DNA from: DASWHK01 sp036398215
Lineage (GTDB): Bacteria; Acidobacteriota; UBA890
Length of the DNA: 30,944 nucleotides
Direction of reading: 5' to 3'
NCBI GenBank assembly: GCA_036398215.1
Contig: DASWHK010000048.1
Span: 1 to 30,944 of the forward strand
Program-made: the position numbers and the translations under genes
Shown here: in pieces, positions 1 through 7,014 of the stretch
How the letters are laid out: each line of letters starts with the position of its first letter
How positions within the stretch are numbered: position 1 is the first letter of the stretch
The notes under the pieces: model-generated
What the model was told of the DNA's origin: nothing
The model's database searches: none
What the model saw: the letters and a program-made list of their open reading frames with translations, nothing else

Positions 1-902
1 GGGCCGCCGCCGCCGTGCGGCGTGGTGAAGGTCTTGTGCAGGTTGATGTGGAAGACATCGATGCCGATGTCGCCGGGACGGGTCTTGCCGAGGATGGCGT
101 TGAGGTTGGCGCCGTCGCAATAGATCTGGGCGCCGCAGCCGTGCATGATCTCGGCGATCTGCTGCATCTGGTCCTCGAACAGCCCCAGCGTGTTGGGGTT
201 GGTCAGCATCAGCGCTGCCGTCGTCTCGTCGGCCTCGGCGCGCAGCGCCTCGATGTCGGTCGTTCCCTCGCTGTTGGAGGGGATCTCGACCGGCTCGAGG
301 CCGCAGAAGCTGGCGGTGGCCGGGTTGGTCCCGTGGGCGGAGTCGGGGATCAGCACCTTGCGCCGCTTGCCGTCGCCGCGGCTGGCGTGATACGCGGCGA
401 TCATCATCACGCCGGTCAGCTCGCCCTGGGCACCGGCGGCCGGCTGCAGGGTGACCCGGTGCATCCCGGTCACCGCCGCCAGCGCCGCCTCCAGCCGCCG
501 CATCAGGTCGAGGCCGCCCTGCATGACGCTCGCCGGCATGTAGGGATGGGCGCCGGCGAAGCCCGGGTGGCGCACCACTCGCTCGTGCACCTTGGGGTTG
601 TACTTCATCGTGCAGGAGCCGAGCGGAAAGAGGCCGGACTCGACGCCGAAGTTGTGCTGCGAGATGCGGGTGAAGTGGCGGATGACGTCGACCTCGGAGA
701 CCTCCGGGAAGCCGGCGATCTCGCCACGCACGTTGTCCTCGCCCCAGGCGGCGGCGACGTCGACCTCGGGGACGTCGAGCTCGGGCAGGCTGAAGCCGAC
801 CCGCCCGGCCCCGCCCCGCTCGAAGATCAGGCCCTCCTGCTTGAGCTGCCCCTGGTCGTCGCGGGGCGCCATGCCGTTGCCGTTGTCGTTTTCGCCGCTC
901 AT
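1..902 (-). CDS. gcvPB: Glycine dehydrogenase (decarboxylating) subunit 2, partial (N-terminal 300 residues)
   Basis: This is the PLP-carrying half of the split P-protein, which decarboxylates glycine and passes the aminomethyl group to lipoyl-GcvH. It runs off the left edge, so about 300 of a usual 480-500 residues are visible. The translation contains FPLGSCTMKYNP, characteristic of P-proteins, and HINLHKTFTTPHGGGG at the truncated end; the Lys of HKTF (about residue 290) is the expected Schiff-base lysine. I chose the ATG at 902-900, which follows the gcvPA stop by 19 bases and has a GGACAGGGG stretch upstream. It is the last visible gene of a gcvT-H-PA-PB operon. The identification is firm; only the missing C-terminus is unknown. 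Confidence 0.96.
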   Translation of the reverse strand, partial: MSGENDNGNGMAPRDDQGQLKQEGLIFERGGAGRVGFSLPELDVPEVDVAAAWGEDNVRGEIAGFPEVSEVDVIRHFTRISQHNFGVESGLFPLGSCTMKYNPKVHERVVRHPGFAGAHPYMPASVMQGGLDLMRRLEAALAAVTGMHRVTLQPAAGAQGELTGVMMIAAYHASRGDGKRRKVLIPDSAHGTNPATASFCGLEPVEIPSNSEGTTDIEALRAEADETTAALMLTNPNTLGLFEDQMQQIAEIMHGCGAQIYCDGANLNAILGKTRPGDIGIDVFHINLHKTFTTPHGGGG

Positions 903-921
903 GCCGTCGCGCCCCTGTCCG

Positions 922-2292
922 TCATTTGCACACCTCGGCGACGGTCGCCGCCAGCTTGTCGATGTCGGCGCGCGTGTGCACCTCGGTGGCGCAGACCAGC
1001 AGCTCGTTGTCGCGGGCCGGGTCGAAGCGGCCGAGGACGACCCCGGGAACGACGCCGCGGCCGGCGCAGGCGTCGACGATGTCGCCGGCCGGCACCGGCA
1101 GGCGGACGACGAACTCGTTGAAATGCGGCCCGTCGAAGACCGCCTCGACGCCGTCGATGGCGGTGAGCTGCCGGCGCGCGTAGGTGGCCTTGGCGAGGTT
1201 GTGGAGCGCCAGCTGGCGGATGCCGTGCCGCCCGAGGCTGCACAGGTGGATGCAGGTGGCGAGCGCGCAGAGCGCCGTGTTGGTGCAGATGTTGGAGGTC
1301 GCCTTCGCCCGCCGGATGTGCTGCTCGCGGGTCGCCAGCGTCAGGGCGAAGCCACGCCGCCCCTTCTCGTCGACCGTCTGGCCGGCGAGCCGCCCCGGCA
1401 GGTTGCGAACGTACTCCTGCTTGCTGGCCATGAAGCCCACCAGCGGCCCGCCGTAGCTCTGGGCGTTGCCGAAGCTCGCCAGCTCGCCGGCGACGATGTC
1501 GGCCCCCGCCTCGCCGGCCGGCACGGTCAGCGCCCAGGCGAGCGGCTCGGTGGTGGCGACGATGAACTTGGCGGCGCCGCCGGCGACGGTGGCCCCGGCC
1601 CGCTCGAGGTCCTCGACGACGCCGAAGAAGTTGGGCTGCTGCAGGACCACCGCGACGACGTCATCGCCGGGCGCGGGCACGCTCGTGCGTCCGTCGGCGC
1701 CCACCGGCAGGGTCTCGAACGTCAGGTCGAGGTGGGTCGCATAGGTCCGGGCGACCTCCCGGTAGGCGGGGTGCAGCCCCTCCGACCAGAGCACGCGGCC
1801 GCCGCTCCGGTTGAGGCGGCGCGCCATCAAGACCGCCTCCGCCACCGAGCTGGCGCCGTCGTACATCGAGGCGTTGCAGACGTCCATGCCGGTGAGCATG
1901 GCGACCAGGCTCTGGAACTCGAAGATCGCCTGCAGGGTCCCCTGGCTGATCTCCGCCTGATACGGCGTATACGAGGTCATGAACTCCTGGCGCTGGATCA
2001 GGGCATCGACGTGGGTGGGGACGAAGTGCGGGTAGCAGCCGGCGCCCAGGAAGCTGAGCATGCCCGCCGCCGGGCCGTTGCGCGTCGCCAGCTCGCCGAG
2101 GTGGCGGATCAGCTCCGGCTCGGAGAGCGCCGGCTCCACTGCCAGCTCGCCCGCGTAGCGCAGCTTCGCGGGGATCGACGCGAACAGCTCGTCGATGCTC
2201 TCGACGCCGATCACCTCGAGCATCCGGCGGCGATCGTCGGGGCCGAGCGGCTGGTAGCGGCCGGGGCCGTGGGGATCGTTGGTGGCGCTCAT
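922..2292 (-). CDS. gcvPA: Glycine dehydrogenase (decarboxylating) subunit 1
   Basis: This is the 456-residue N-terminal half of the split P-protein and forms the cytoplasmic glycine decarboxylase with GcvPB. It shows the family block FLGAGCYPHFVP, then MTSYTPYQAEISQG, the region QSLVAMLTGMDVCNASMYDGA, and a YGGPLVGFMAS stretch near residue 280. It carries no PLP lysine motif, as expected because that sits in GcvPB. Its length is normal (about 440-460). It starts with ATG nine bases after the gcvH stop and ends 19 bases before gcvPB, consistent with one transcript. The upstream ribosome site is weak (GGGCGAG). Nothing looks damaged. Confidence 0.97.
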   Translation of the reverse strand: MSATNDPHGPGRYQPLGPDDRRRMLEVIGVESIDELFASIPAKLRYAGELAVEPALSEPELIRHLGELATRNGPAAGMLSFLGAGCYPHFVPTHVDALIQRQEFMTSYTPYQAEISQGTLQAIFEFQSLVAMLTGMDVCNASMYDGASSVAEAVLMARRLNRSGGRVLWSEGLHPAYREVARTYATHLDLTFETLPVGADGRTSVPAPGDDVVAVVLQQPNFFGVVEDLERAGATVAGGAAKFIVATTEPLAWALTVPAGEAGADIVAGELASFGNAQSYGGPLVGFMASKQEYVRNLPGRLAGQTVDEKGRRGFALTLATREQHIRRAKATSNICTNTALCALATCIHLCSLGRHGIRQLALHNLAKATYARRQLTAIDGVEAVFDGPHFNEFVVRLPVPAGDIVDACAGRGVVPGVVLGRFDPARDNELLVCATEVHTRADIDKLAATVAEVCK

Positions 2293-2301
2293 CTCGCCCT
2301 G

Positions 2302-2700
2302 CTAGTGACCACTGTCGGCCGCCTCGAGGAACTTCTGGTAATCGGCCGCCGACATCAGCCCCTCGAGCTGGCCGGCGTCGGCGAGACGGACGCGGATCAT
2401 CCAGGCTTCGCCGTGGGGGTCCTCGTTGACCAGCTCCGGCTTCTCGACGAGCTCGTCGTGGACCTCGGTGACCTCGCCGGAGACCGGGGCGTAGAGCTCG
2501 GAAACGGCCTTCACCGACTCGATGGTCCCGAAGGGCTTGCCGGCCTCGAGGCTGTCGCCGGCGGCGGGCAGCTCAACGTACACGACATCACCGAGCTCGT
2601 CCTGGGCGTGGTGGGTGATGCCGATCGTGCCTACGCCGCCCTCGACCGAGATCCATTCGTGCTCGGCCGTGTACTTGTAGAATTGCGGGTATTCGGCCAT
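2302..2700 (-). CDS. gcvH: Glycine cleavage system H protein
   Basis: GcvH is the lipoylated shuttle of the glycine cleavage system, moving the aminomethyl intermediate between P-, T- and L-proteins. The protein has 132 residues, close to the family norm. It begins MAEYPQFYKYTAEHEW and contains GTIESVKAVSEL, where Lys64 is the lipoylation site, followed by APVSGEV. The ATG at 2700-2698 is preceded by GAGGAG at good spacing. An open frame continues upstream but has no homology to GcvH, so the shorter start is preferred. It lies 20 bases downstream of gcvT and nine bases upstream of gcvPA. Confidence 0.97.
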   Translation of the reverse strand: MAEYPQFYKYTAEHEWISVEGGVGTIGITHHAQDELGDVVYVELPAAGDSLEAGKPFGTIESVKAVSELYAPVSGEVTEVHDELVEKPELVNEDPHGEAWMIRVRLADAGQLEGLMSAADYQKFLEAADSGH

Positions 2701-2720
2701 CTTCGCTCCTCGTTGGAGAT

Positions 2721-3836
2721 TCAGCGGGGCTTGGGCCGCCGGTAGAACGGTGTCTTGACGGTGCGCGCCTGCAGCTTGCGGCCGCGGACGTCCACCCGCA
2801 GCGGGCTGCCGGCCTCGGCGCTGGCGACCGGCACGTATCCGAGGCCGATCCCCACCTGCAAGGTCGGGCTGAAGCTGCCGCTCGTCACCTCGCCGATCGC
2901 CTCCCCCTGCCCGCCGCAAAGCGTGTATCCGTGGCGCGGCACGCCGCGCTCGGTCAGCTCGAACCCCGCCAGCCGCTCGGCGGTGCCGCTCTCGAGCTGC
3001 GCGACGATGGCGTCGCGGCCGATGAAGTCGCCCTTGTCGGGCTTGATCAACCACTTCAAGCTCGCCTCCACGGGGCTGCGTGACTCGTCCATGTCGTTGC
3101 CGTACAGCAGCATGCCGGCCTCCAGCCGCAGTGTATCGCGGGCCCCCAGGCCGACCGGCACGACGCCGGCGTCCTCGCCCGCGTCCAGCAGCGCGTCCGC
3201 GAGCCCGGGCGCCAGCTCGCCCGGCAGGTAGACCTCGAAGCCGTCCTCGCCGGTATATCCGGTGCGGGAGACCAGGACGCGCGCCCCCGCGTACTCCGAC
3301 CAGGCGCAGCGATAGTAACGAATGGCGGCGAGGTCCGCCTCCACGACCCGCCCGAGCACCGCCTCTGCGGCCGGCCCCTGCAGGGCGAGCTGCGCCCACT
3401 GGTCGCTCTGGTTCTCGACCTCGAAGTCGCCGCCGTGCTCGGCGGCACGCGCGTCGATCCAGGCGACGTCCTTGGGCGTAGTCGCAGCGTTGATCACCAG
3501 CAGGTAATCGGCGTCGGCGAGCCGGTAGACCAGCAGGTCGTCGATGATGCCGCCGTCCGGATCGGTCATCACCGTGTACTGCGCCTGGCCGATCTCCAGG
3601 GCGCCGGCGTCGTTGGTGATCAGGTGCTGAATGAAGGCGAGCGCCTCATCGCCGCGGATCCGAACCTCGCCCATGTGGCTGACGTCGAACAGCCCGGCGC
3701 GCTCGCGCACCGCCTGGTGCTCGGCGAGGATCCCGGCGAACTGGATCGGCATGTCCCAGCCGCCGAAGTCGACCATCTTGGCGCCTCGATCCCGGTGCCA
3801 TTGGTTGAGGGGCGTACGCTTGAGCGGCTCGGGCAT
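2721..3836 (-). CDS. gcvT: Aminomethyltransferase (glycine cleavage T protein)
   Basis: GcvT transfers the methylene carbon from aminomethyl-GcvH to tetrahydrofolate and releases ammonia. The 371-residue product starts MPEPLKRTPLNQWH and has the hallmark segments MVDFGGWDMPIQF (about 21-33) and LFDVSHMGEVRIRG (about 49-62), with FEVYLPGE and a typical C-terminal barrel. Length is usual for the family. The start has only a poor ribosome site. The 126 bases between this gene and the pseudopilin stop at 3963 could hold the operon promoter; I searched them for the glycine riboswitch core and did not find it. As the first gcv gene, it heads a T-H-PA-PB operon. Confidence 0.97.
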   Translation of the reverse strand: MPEPLKRTPLNQWHRDRGAKMVDFGGWDMPIQFAGILAEHQAVRERAGLFDVSHMGEVRIRGDEALAFIQHLITNDAGALEIGQAQYTVMTDPDGGIIDDLLVYRLADADYLLVINAATTPKDVAWIDARAAEHGGDFEVENQSDQWAQLALQGPAAEAVLGRVVEADLAAIRYYRCAWSEYAGARVLVSRTGYTGEDGFEVYLPGELAPGLADALLDAGEDAGVVPVGLGARDTLRLEAGMLLYGNDMDESRSPVEASLKWLIKPDKGDFIGRDAIVAQLESGTAERLAGFELTERGVPRHGYTLCGGQGEAIGEVTSGSFSPTLQVGIGLGYVPVASAEAGSPLRVDVRGRKLQARTVKTPFYRRPKPR

Positions 3837-3962
3837 GGGGCTGGCAGGAGACTCGAGGAAACCGGCACGAAGCGCGGCAAAGAGGCCCTGACCGTGTCGT
3901 TATGAGCAGGTCCTGAGCCGCTGCAGGAACTCCGCCAGAAGCTACCATAGCCCCGGGTCGAT

Positions 3963-4574
3963 TCAACCCAGCTCCACCCAGGCGCCGAGCGCCGAATCCC
4001 ACCACCAGCGACTGATTCGGCCGGTCGGCCCGTAGACGCGCAAGGCGGCCGCGCCGCCCTCGCGCGAGGCGAGGTACAGCGTCCCCGAGCGCGCCCCGCC
4101 GCTCGGCGAGCAGCTCACCGCCGGGCTGGCGCCGAACGCCACCCCGCCGCTGCCCACCGCGCCCCCGTGCAGCGTCGGCACGCCGGCGGGCAGGCCGGCG
4201 ACGATCCCCGGGTGCAGGCTGCTCAAGCGCTGCGTGGGCTCGAGCGGCACGTCGATCCCCGCGGCGACGTCGGCGCTGAGGATCCCGTCGCCGTCGCCGT
4301 CGGCGACCAGCCGCCAGCCGAGGCCTCCGGGGTCCCCGGCGGCCTGCTCGAACCACAGGCCGTGGATACGCCCGGAGGCAACCGCCAGCGCGCAGGCCCG
4401 CTGCAGCGCCAGGCCGGCGCCGCGGACCGCGGCCTCGAGCTCCTGCCGTCCCCGCCAGCGCACCAAGCTCGCGGCGCCGGCCTGCACGAGGATGCCCAGC
4501 AGCGCCAGCACGACAAGGAGCTCGAGCAGGGAGACGCCGGCGGTTGCCCCGCCTCCCCTTCCGCGGCCGTCCAC
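3963..4574 (-). CDS. GspH/FimT-like type IV pseudopilin
   Basis: This is a minor pseudopilin-like protein of 203 residues. A short basic leader ends at Gly13, followed by VSLLELLVVLALLGIL: prepilin peptidase would cut G13|V14, leaving the conserved Glu at position +5 (E18) and a hydrophobic helix of about 22 residues. The C-terminal part (YLASREGGAAALRVYGPTGR) resembles the GspH/FimT globular domain. The start is GTG, forced by an in-frame TAG only one codon upstream, which is the stop of the ComEA-like gene. It probably sits in the inner membrane and joins a type IV pilus or DNA-uptake pseudopilus. Which machine it serves is not shown by the sequence. Confidence 0.85.
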   Translation of the reverse strand: MDGRGRGGGATAGVSLLELLVVLALLGILVQAGAASLVRWRGRQELEAAVRGAGLALQRACALAVASGRIHGLWFEQAAGDPGGLGWRLVADGDGDGILSADVAAGIDVPLEPTQRLSSLHPGIVAGLPAGVPTLHGGAVGSGGVAFGASPAVSCSPSGGARSGTLYLASREGGAAALRVYGPTGRISRWWWDSALGAWVELG

Positions 4575-4577
4575 GCC

Positions 4578-4934
4578 CTACCCCTTCGGCTTCACCGTCA
4601 GGAACGGGCGCATCTTGTCGAGCGACGTCGTGCCGATCCCCTGCACGTTCAGCAGGTCGTCGACCTTCTCGAACGGCCCGTGCTCGGTGCGGAACTCGAT
4701 GATCCGCCGCGCCAGCGTCTCGCCGATCCCCGGCACCCGCTGGAGTTGCTCGGAGGTCGCCGTGTTGATGTCGATCAGCTCGCGCTGCTCGCCCTGCTGC
4801 TGTTGCTGCTGGTGTTGTTGCTGGCGCGGCTGCAGGATCTCCAGCACGGCCCCCTGCGTCACGGGACCTTCCGGCGCCCGGGGCGCAAGACCGGCCAGAC
4901 CGAGGGTGACGATGCCAACGATGATCGCATTCAT
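4578..4934 (-). CDS. ComEA-like helix-hairpin-helix protein, exported
   Basis: This 118-residue protein has an N-terminal hydrophobic segment (residues 3-16) that looks like a signal peptide or anchor, a Gln/His-rich linker (about 37-49), and a C-terminal tandem helix-hairpin-helix domain. The domain shows IDINTATSEQLQRVPGIGETLARRI followed by a second PFEKVDDLLNVQGIG unit, as in ComEA, the DNA receptor for transformation. Its start is well supported by AGGAGGT four bases upstream. It is followed, in the same frame, by the pseudopilin gene, suggesting a shared role in pilus-linked DNA uptake; that is inference. Similar domains also occur in exported proteins of unknown function, so competence is not proven. 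Confidence 0.85.
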   Translation of the reverse strand: MNAIIVGIVTLGLAGLAPRAPEGPVTQGAVLEILQPRQQQHQQQQQQGEQRELIDINTATSEQLQRVPGIGETLARRIIEFRTEHGPFEKVDDLLNVQGIGTTSLDKMRPFLTVKPKG

Positions 4935-4938
4935 GGCT

Positions 4939-4945
4939 ACCTCCT
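4939..4945 (-). promoter_or_regulatory. Strong ribosome binding site of the ComEA-like gene
   Basis: On the minus strand the bases read AGGAGGT, a near-perfect complement of the 16S rRNA tail, four bases before the ATG. It is among the best ribosome sites in the window and fixes the start of the ComEA-like gene. Confidence 0.8.
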
Positions 4946-5006
4946 GATTTCGGCCTCCATCGCGGAGACCGTCTCGTCCGGCACACCGCGCCCGCCGTCA
5001 CCGGCG

Positions 5007-5067
5007 CGGCAGCGGTACCCGGCGGAAAGACGCCGGGCGTCGCCCATCGCAGGCTTGCCTGCTGCCG
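5007..5067. repeat. Three-stem inverted-repeat element of unknown function
   Basis: The outer arms CGGCAGC (5007-5013) and GCTGCCG (5061-5067) are exact complements. Inside are a perfect hairpin, CCCGGCG/CGCCGGG with a six-base loop (5018-5037), and a palindrome GCAGGC-TT-GCCTGC (5049-5062) that shares two bases with the outer stem. The element can fold on either strand. It would lie in the 5' leader of the ComEA-like gene or in a plus-strand transcript ahead of proS. I recognise no known RNA family. Confidence 0.55.
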
Positions 5068-5150
5068 GCGGTCGCGGCGCACCGTCGTTCGATGAGCCTC
5101 ATGTACTTTGAAGACGGCCACGGGCCGCCGTTTTCCGTCACGATGTCGAA

Positions 5151-5180
5151 TTGACCCCCGCAAAGCGCCCGTGCTAGCGT
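5151..5180 (+). promoter_or_regulatory. Candidate promoter for proS
   Basis: TTGACC (5151-5156) is followed after 18 bases by TAGCGT (5175-5180), with TG three bases before it as in extended -10 promoters. Transcription would begin near 5187, just before the hairpin at 5196. The -10 match is weak, so this is a candidate only. Confidence 0.35.
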
Positions 5181-5195
5181 CCGAGCCTGGCAGGT

Positions 5196-5242
5196 GGCGC
5201 TCGGCAGGGTTCCCCGGAACCGACGAGCGCCTTCTTTGTTTC
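5196..5242 (+). terminator. Intrinsic-terminator-like hairpin in the proS leader
   Basis: GGCGCTCG (5196-5203) pairs exactly with CGAGCGCC (5224-5231), and an inner stem GGTTC/GAACC (5208-5212 with 5217-5221) extends it. The stem is followed at once by TTCTTTGTTTC. This has the form of a rho-independent terminator on the plus strand, yet no plus-strand gene precedes it. It therefore looks like an attenuator for proS or the end of a short non-coding transcript. Confidence 0.6.
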
Positions 5243-5390
5243 AAGGCTTCCGACCCAGGCCTGGCGACCAGAGCTGCGGGCGGCCTTTGCGCACCGAGCT
5301 CTCGCAGGCGTGGCCGGCACCCCGAATCGGCGTGATCGCCTCGCCCCCAACCATCGGCGGCCCGGCGCCCGCCGCCTACGCGACGGCCTC

Positions 5391-6866
5391 ATGAGCGACG
5401 ATCAGGAACAACACGACGACGAGCAGGCGGGCGCCGAGGTCGGCGAGATCACGCCCCGGTCCGAGGACTTCTCGCGCTGGTACCTCGACGTGGTACGCCG
5501 CGCCGAGCTCGCCGATTACACGCCGATCAAGGGCTGCATGGTCATCCGCCCCTACGGCTACGGCATCTGGGAGCACACCCGCGACCTGCTCGACGCCCGC
5601 CTCAAGGCGACCGGCCACCAGAACGCCTACTTCCCGCTGTTCATCCCCGAGAGCTACCTGCAGAAGGAGGCCGAGCACGTCGAGGGCTTCGCCCCCGAGG
5701 TCGCCTGGGTGACCCATGGCGGCGCCAACGAGCTCGAGGAGCGGCTCGCGATTCGTCCCACCTCCGAGGCGATCATCAACAGCCTCTACAGCAAGTGGGT
5801 GAAGTCCTGGCGTGACCTGCCGCTGCTGATCAACCAGTGGGCCAACGTCGTTCGCTGGGAGAAGGTCACCCGCTTCTTCCTGCGCACCACCGAGTTCCTC
5901 TGGCAGGAGGGGCACACCGTGCACGCCACCGAAGAGGACGCCGAGGAGGAGGTCCTCAGGATCCTCGAGATCTACCGTTCGCTCATCGAGGACGATCTCG
6001 CCGTTCCGGTGGTCACCGGCCTCAAGAGCCAGGGCCAGAAGTTCGCCGGGGCGCTGCGCACCTACACGCTCGAGGCGCTGATGGGCGACGGCCGGGCGCT
6101 GCAGGCCGGCACCTCGCACAACCTCGGCCAGAACTTCGCCAAGGCCTTCAATATCCGCTTCGAGGACCAGCGCCAGCAGCTCCGCTACGCCTGGACGACG
6201 TCGTGGGGGGTCACCACCCGCCTGATCGGGGCGCTGATCATGACCCACGGCGACGACAAGGGGTTGCAGCTACCGCCGCGGGTGGCCCCCTATCAGATCG
6301 TGATCGTCCCGATCCCCGGCAAGCACTACCTCGAGAGCGTCGTGCCGGCCGCCAAGTCGCTACGCGACATGCTGGTGAAGGCCGGCCTGCGCGCCCACCT
6401 CGACGATCGCGAGGAGCACACCCCGGGCTGGAAGTACAACGAGTGGGAGCTGCGCGGCGTGCCGCTGCGCGCCGAGATCGGCCCCCGCGACGTCACCAAG
6501 GGGCAGACGGTCCTGGTGCGCCGCGACAACCGCGAGAAGGCGTTCGTCTCGCTCGACAACGTCGCCCAGGAGGCACACGAGCTGCTGGAGTCCATCCAGC
6601 AGGGACTGCTGGCGCGGGCCCGCGCCTTCATGGCCGACAACACGCGCCAGGCCGCCGACTACGCGACCTTCCAGGAGATCATGGCCGGGCCGCGCGGCTT
6701 CGTCGAAGCGCCCTGGTGCGGCGACGAGGCCGGCGAGGCCGATCGAATCCAGGAGGACACCTCGGCCACGGTTCGCTGCCTGCTCACCGACCGTACCGCC
6801 GACGGCCCCTGCGTGGTGTGCGGCAAGCCGGCCAAGCACGTCGCCCTCTTCGCCAAGGCCTACTGA
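5391..6866 (+). CDS. proS: Prolyl-tRNA synthetase, archaeal/eukaryotic-like (type 3)
   Basis: ProS charges tRNA-Pro with proline. The 491-residue protein has class II motifs: KGCMVIRPYGYGIWE (about 47-61), RPTSEAI (122-128), motif 2 around 155-175 and motif 3 with GDDKGLQLPPRVAP. An anticodon-binding domain with HTPGWKYNEWELRGVPLRAEIGP segments follows, then a C-terminal zinc domain with Cys443, Cys463, Cys474 and Cys477 and a terminal tyrosine. It lacks the editing insertion of the long bacterial type. An upstream in-frame GTG at 5310 would add 27 unconserved residues, so the ATG at 5391 is preferred, although no good ribosome site precedes it. Confidence 0.96.
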   Translation: MSDDQEQHDDEQAGAEVGEITPRSEDFSRWYLDVVRRAELADYTPIKGCMVIRPYGYGIWEHTRDLLDARLKATGHQNAYFPLFIPESYLQKEAEHVEGFAPEVAWVTHGGANELEERLAIRPTSEAIINSLYSKWVKSWRDLPLLINQWANVVRWEKVTRFFLRTTEFLWQEGHTVHATEEDAEEEVLRILEIYRSLIEDDLAVPVVTGLKSQGQKFAGALRTYTLEALMGDGRALQAGTSHNLGQNFAKAFNIRFEDQRQQLRYAWTTSWGVTTRLIGALIMTHGDDKGLQLPPRVAPYQIVIVPIPGKHYLESVVPAAKSLRDMLVKAGLRAHLDDREEHTPGWKYNEWELRGVPLRAEIGPRDVTKGQTVLVRRDNREKAFVSLDNVAQEAHELLESIQQGLLARARAFMADNTRQAADYATFQEIMAGPRGFVEAPWCGDEAGEADRIQEDTSATVRCLLTDRTADGPCVVCGKPAKHVALFAKAY

Positions 6867-6881
6867 GAACGCGCCGGGACG

Positions 6882-6968
6882 GCGGCTGCGGCGTTGCGCT
6901 CGCTCGGGCTCCTCGCCGTACGAACAGGTACGACTGCGTCGCCCTCGCGTCTCGCGCCTTGCAGCCGC
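6882..6968. repeat. 87-bp imperfect palindrome between convergent genes
   Basis: The ends GCGGCTGC (6882-6889) and GCAGCCGC (6961-6968) are exact inverted repeats. The centre is CGTAC-GAACAG-GTACG (6917-6932). The two halves are 40 and 41 bases and resemble each other imperfectly when inverted. It begins 15 bases after the proS stop and ends 46 bases before the end of the VWFA gene. It could be a two-way terminator or one copy of a dispersed palindromic repeat. No T-tract is present. Confidence 0.5.
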
Positions 6969-7014
6969 GCCCCGCGCGTCCTCAGTCGAAGAGCAGGATC
7001 GGGCGGCCCCTCGC

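Larger units (their letters stand above)
4935..5390. other. Divergent intergenic region between the ComEA-like gene and proS
   Basis: I see no convincing protein-coding gene in these 456 bases; the short open frames have no recognisable domain. The region holds a three-stem inverted-repeat element (5007-5067), a small hairpin followed by TTTT (about 5114-5134), a possible plus-strand promoter (5151-5180) and an intrinsic-terminator-like hairpin (5196-5242). The promoters of both flanking genes must lie here. No match to a T-box, glycine or c-di-GMP riboswitch core was found by eye. Confidence 0.7.

Noticed and set aside
592..2745. A 717-codon plus-strand open frame opposite gcvPB, gcvPA and gcvH
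   Set aside because: It is antisense to clearly identified genes, and its product is Arg/Asp/Gly-rich without domains, as expected from the GC-rich third-position bias.
3837..3962. Glycine riboswitch ahead of gcvT
   Set aside because: The conserved core segments (GGAGAG, the second CTCTCAGG-like part and GGACAGAG) were not found in either half of the 126-base gap.
4790..4835. CAG/CTG-like microsatellite in the ComEA-like gene
   Set aside because: The run encodes a Gln/His linker with mixed codons and is better seen as an ordinary low-complexity linker; similar Gln-rich linkers occur in PilP and the VWFA protein.
4935..5195. c-di-GMP riboswitch (GEMM) or T-box in the ComEA-proS gap
   Set aside because: The element has a GAAA-containing loop and a plausible fold, but lacks the GCAAAGCC-type core of GEMM, and no TGGNACCGCG T-box sequence occurs.
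5310..5390. Longer N-terminus of ProS from the GTG at 5310
   Set aside because: The extra 27 residues are Arg/Pro-rich without family similarity; the ATG at 5391 gives the normal length.
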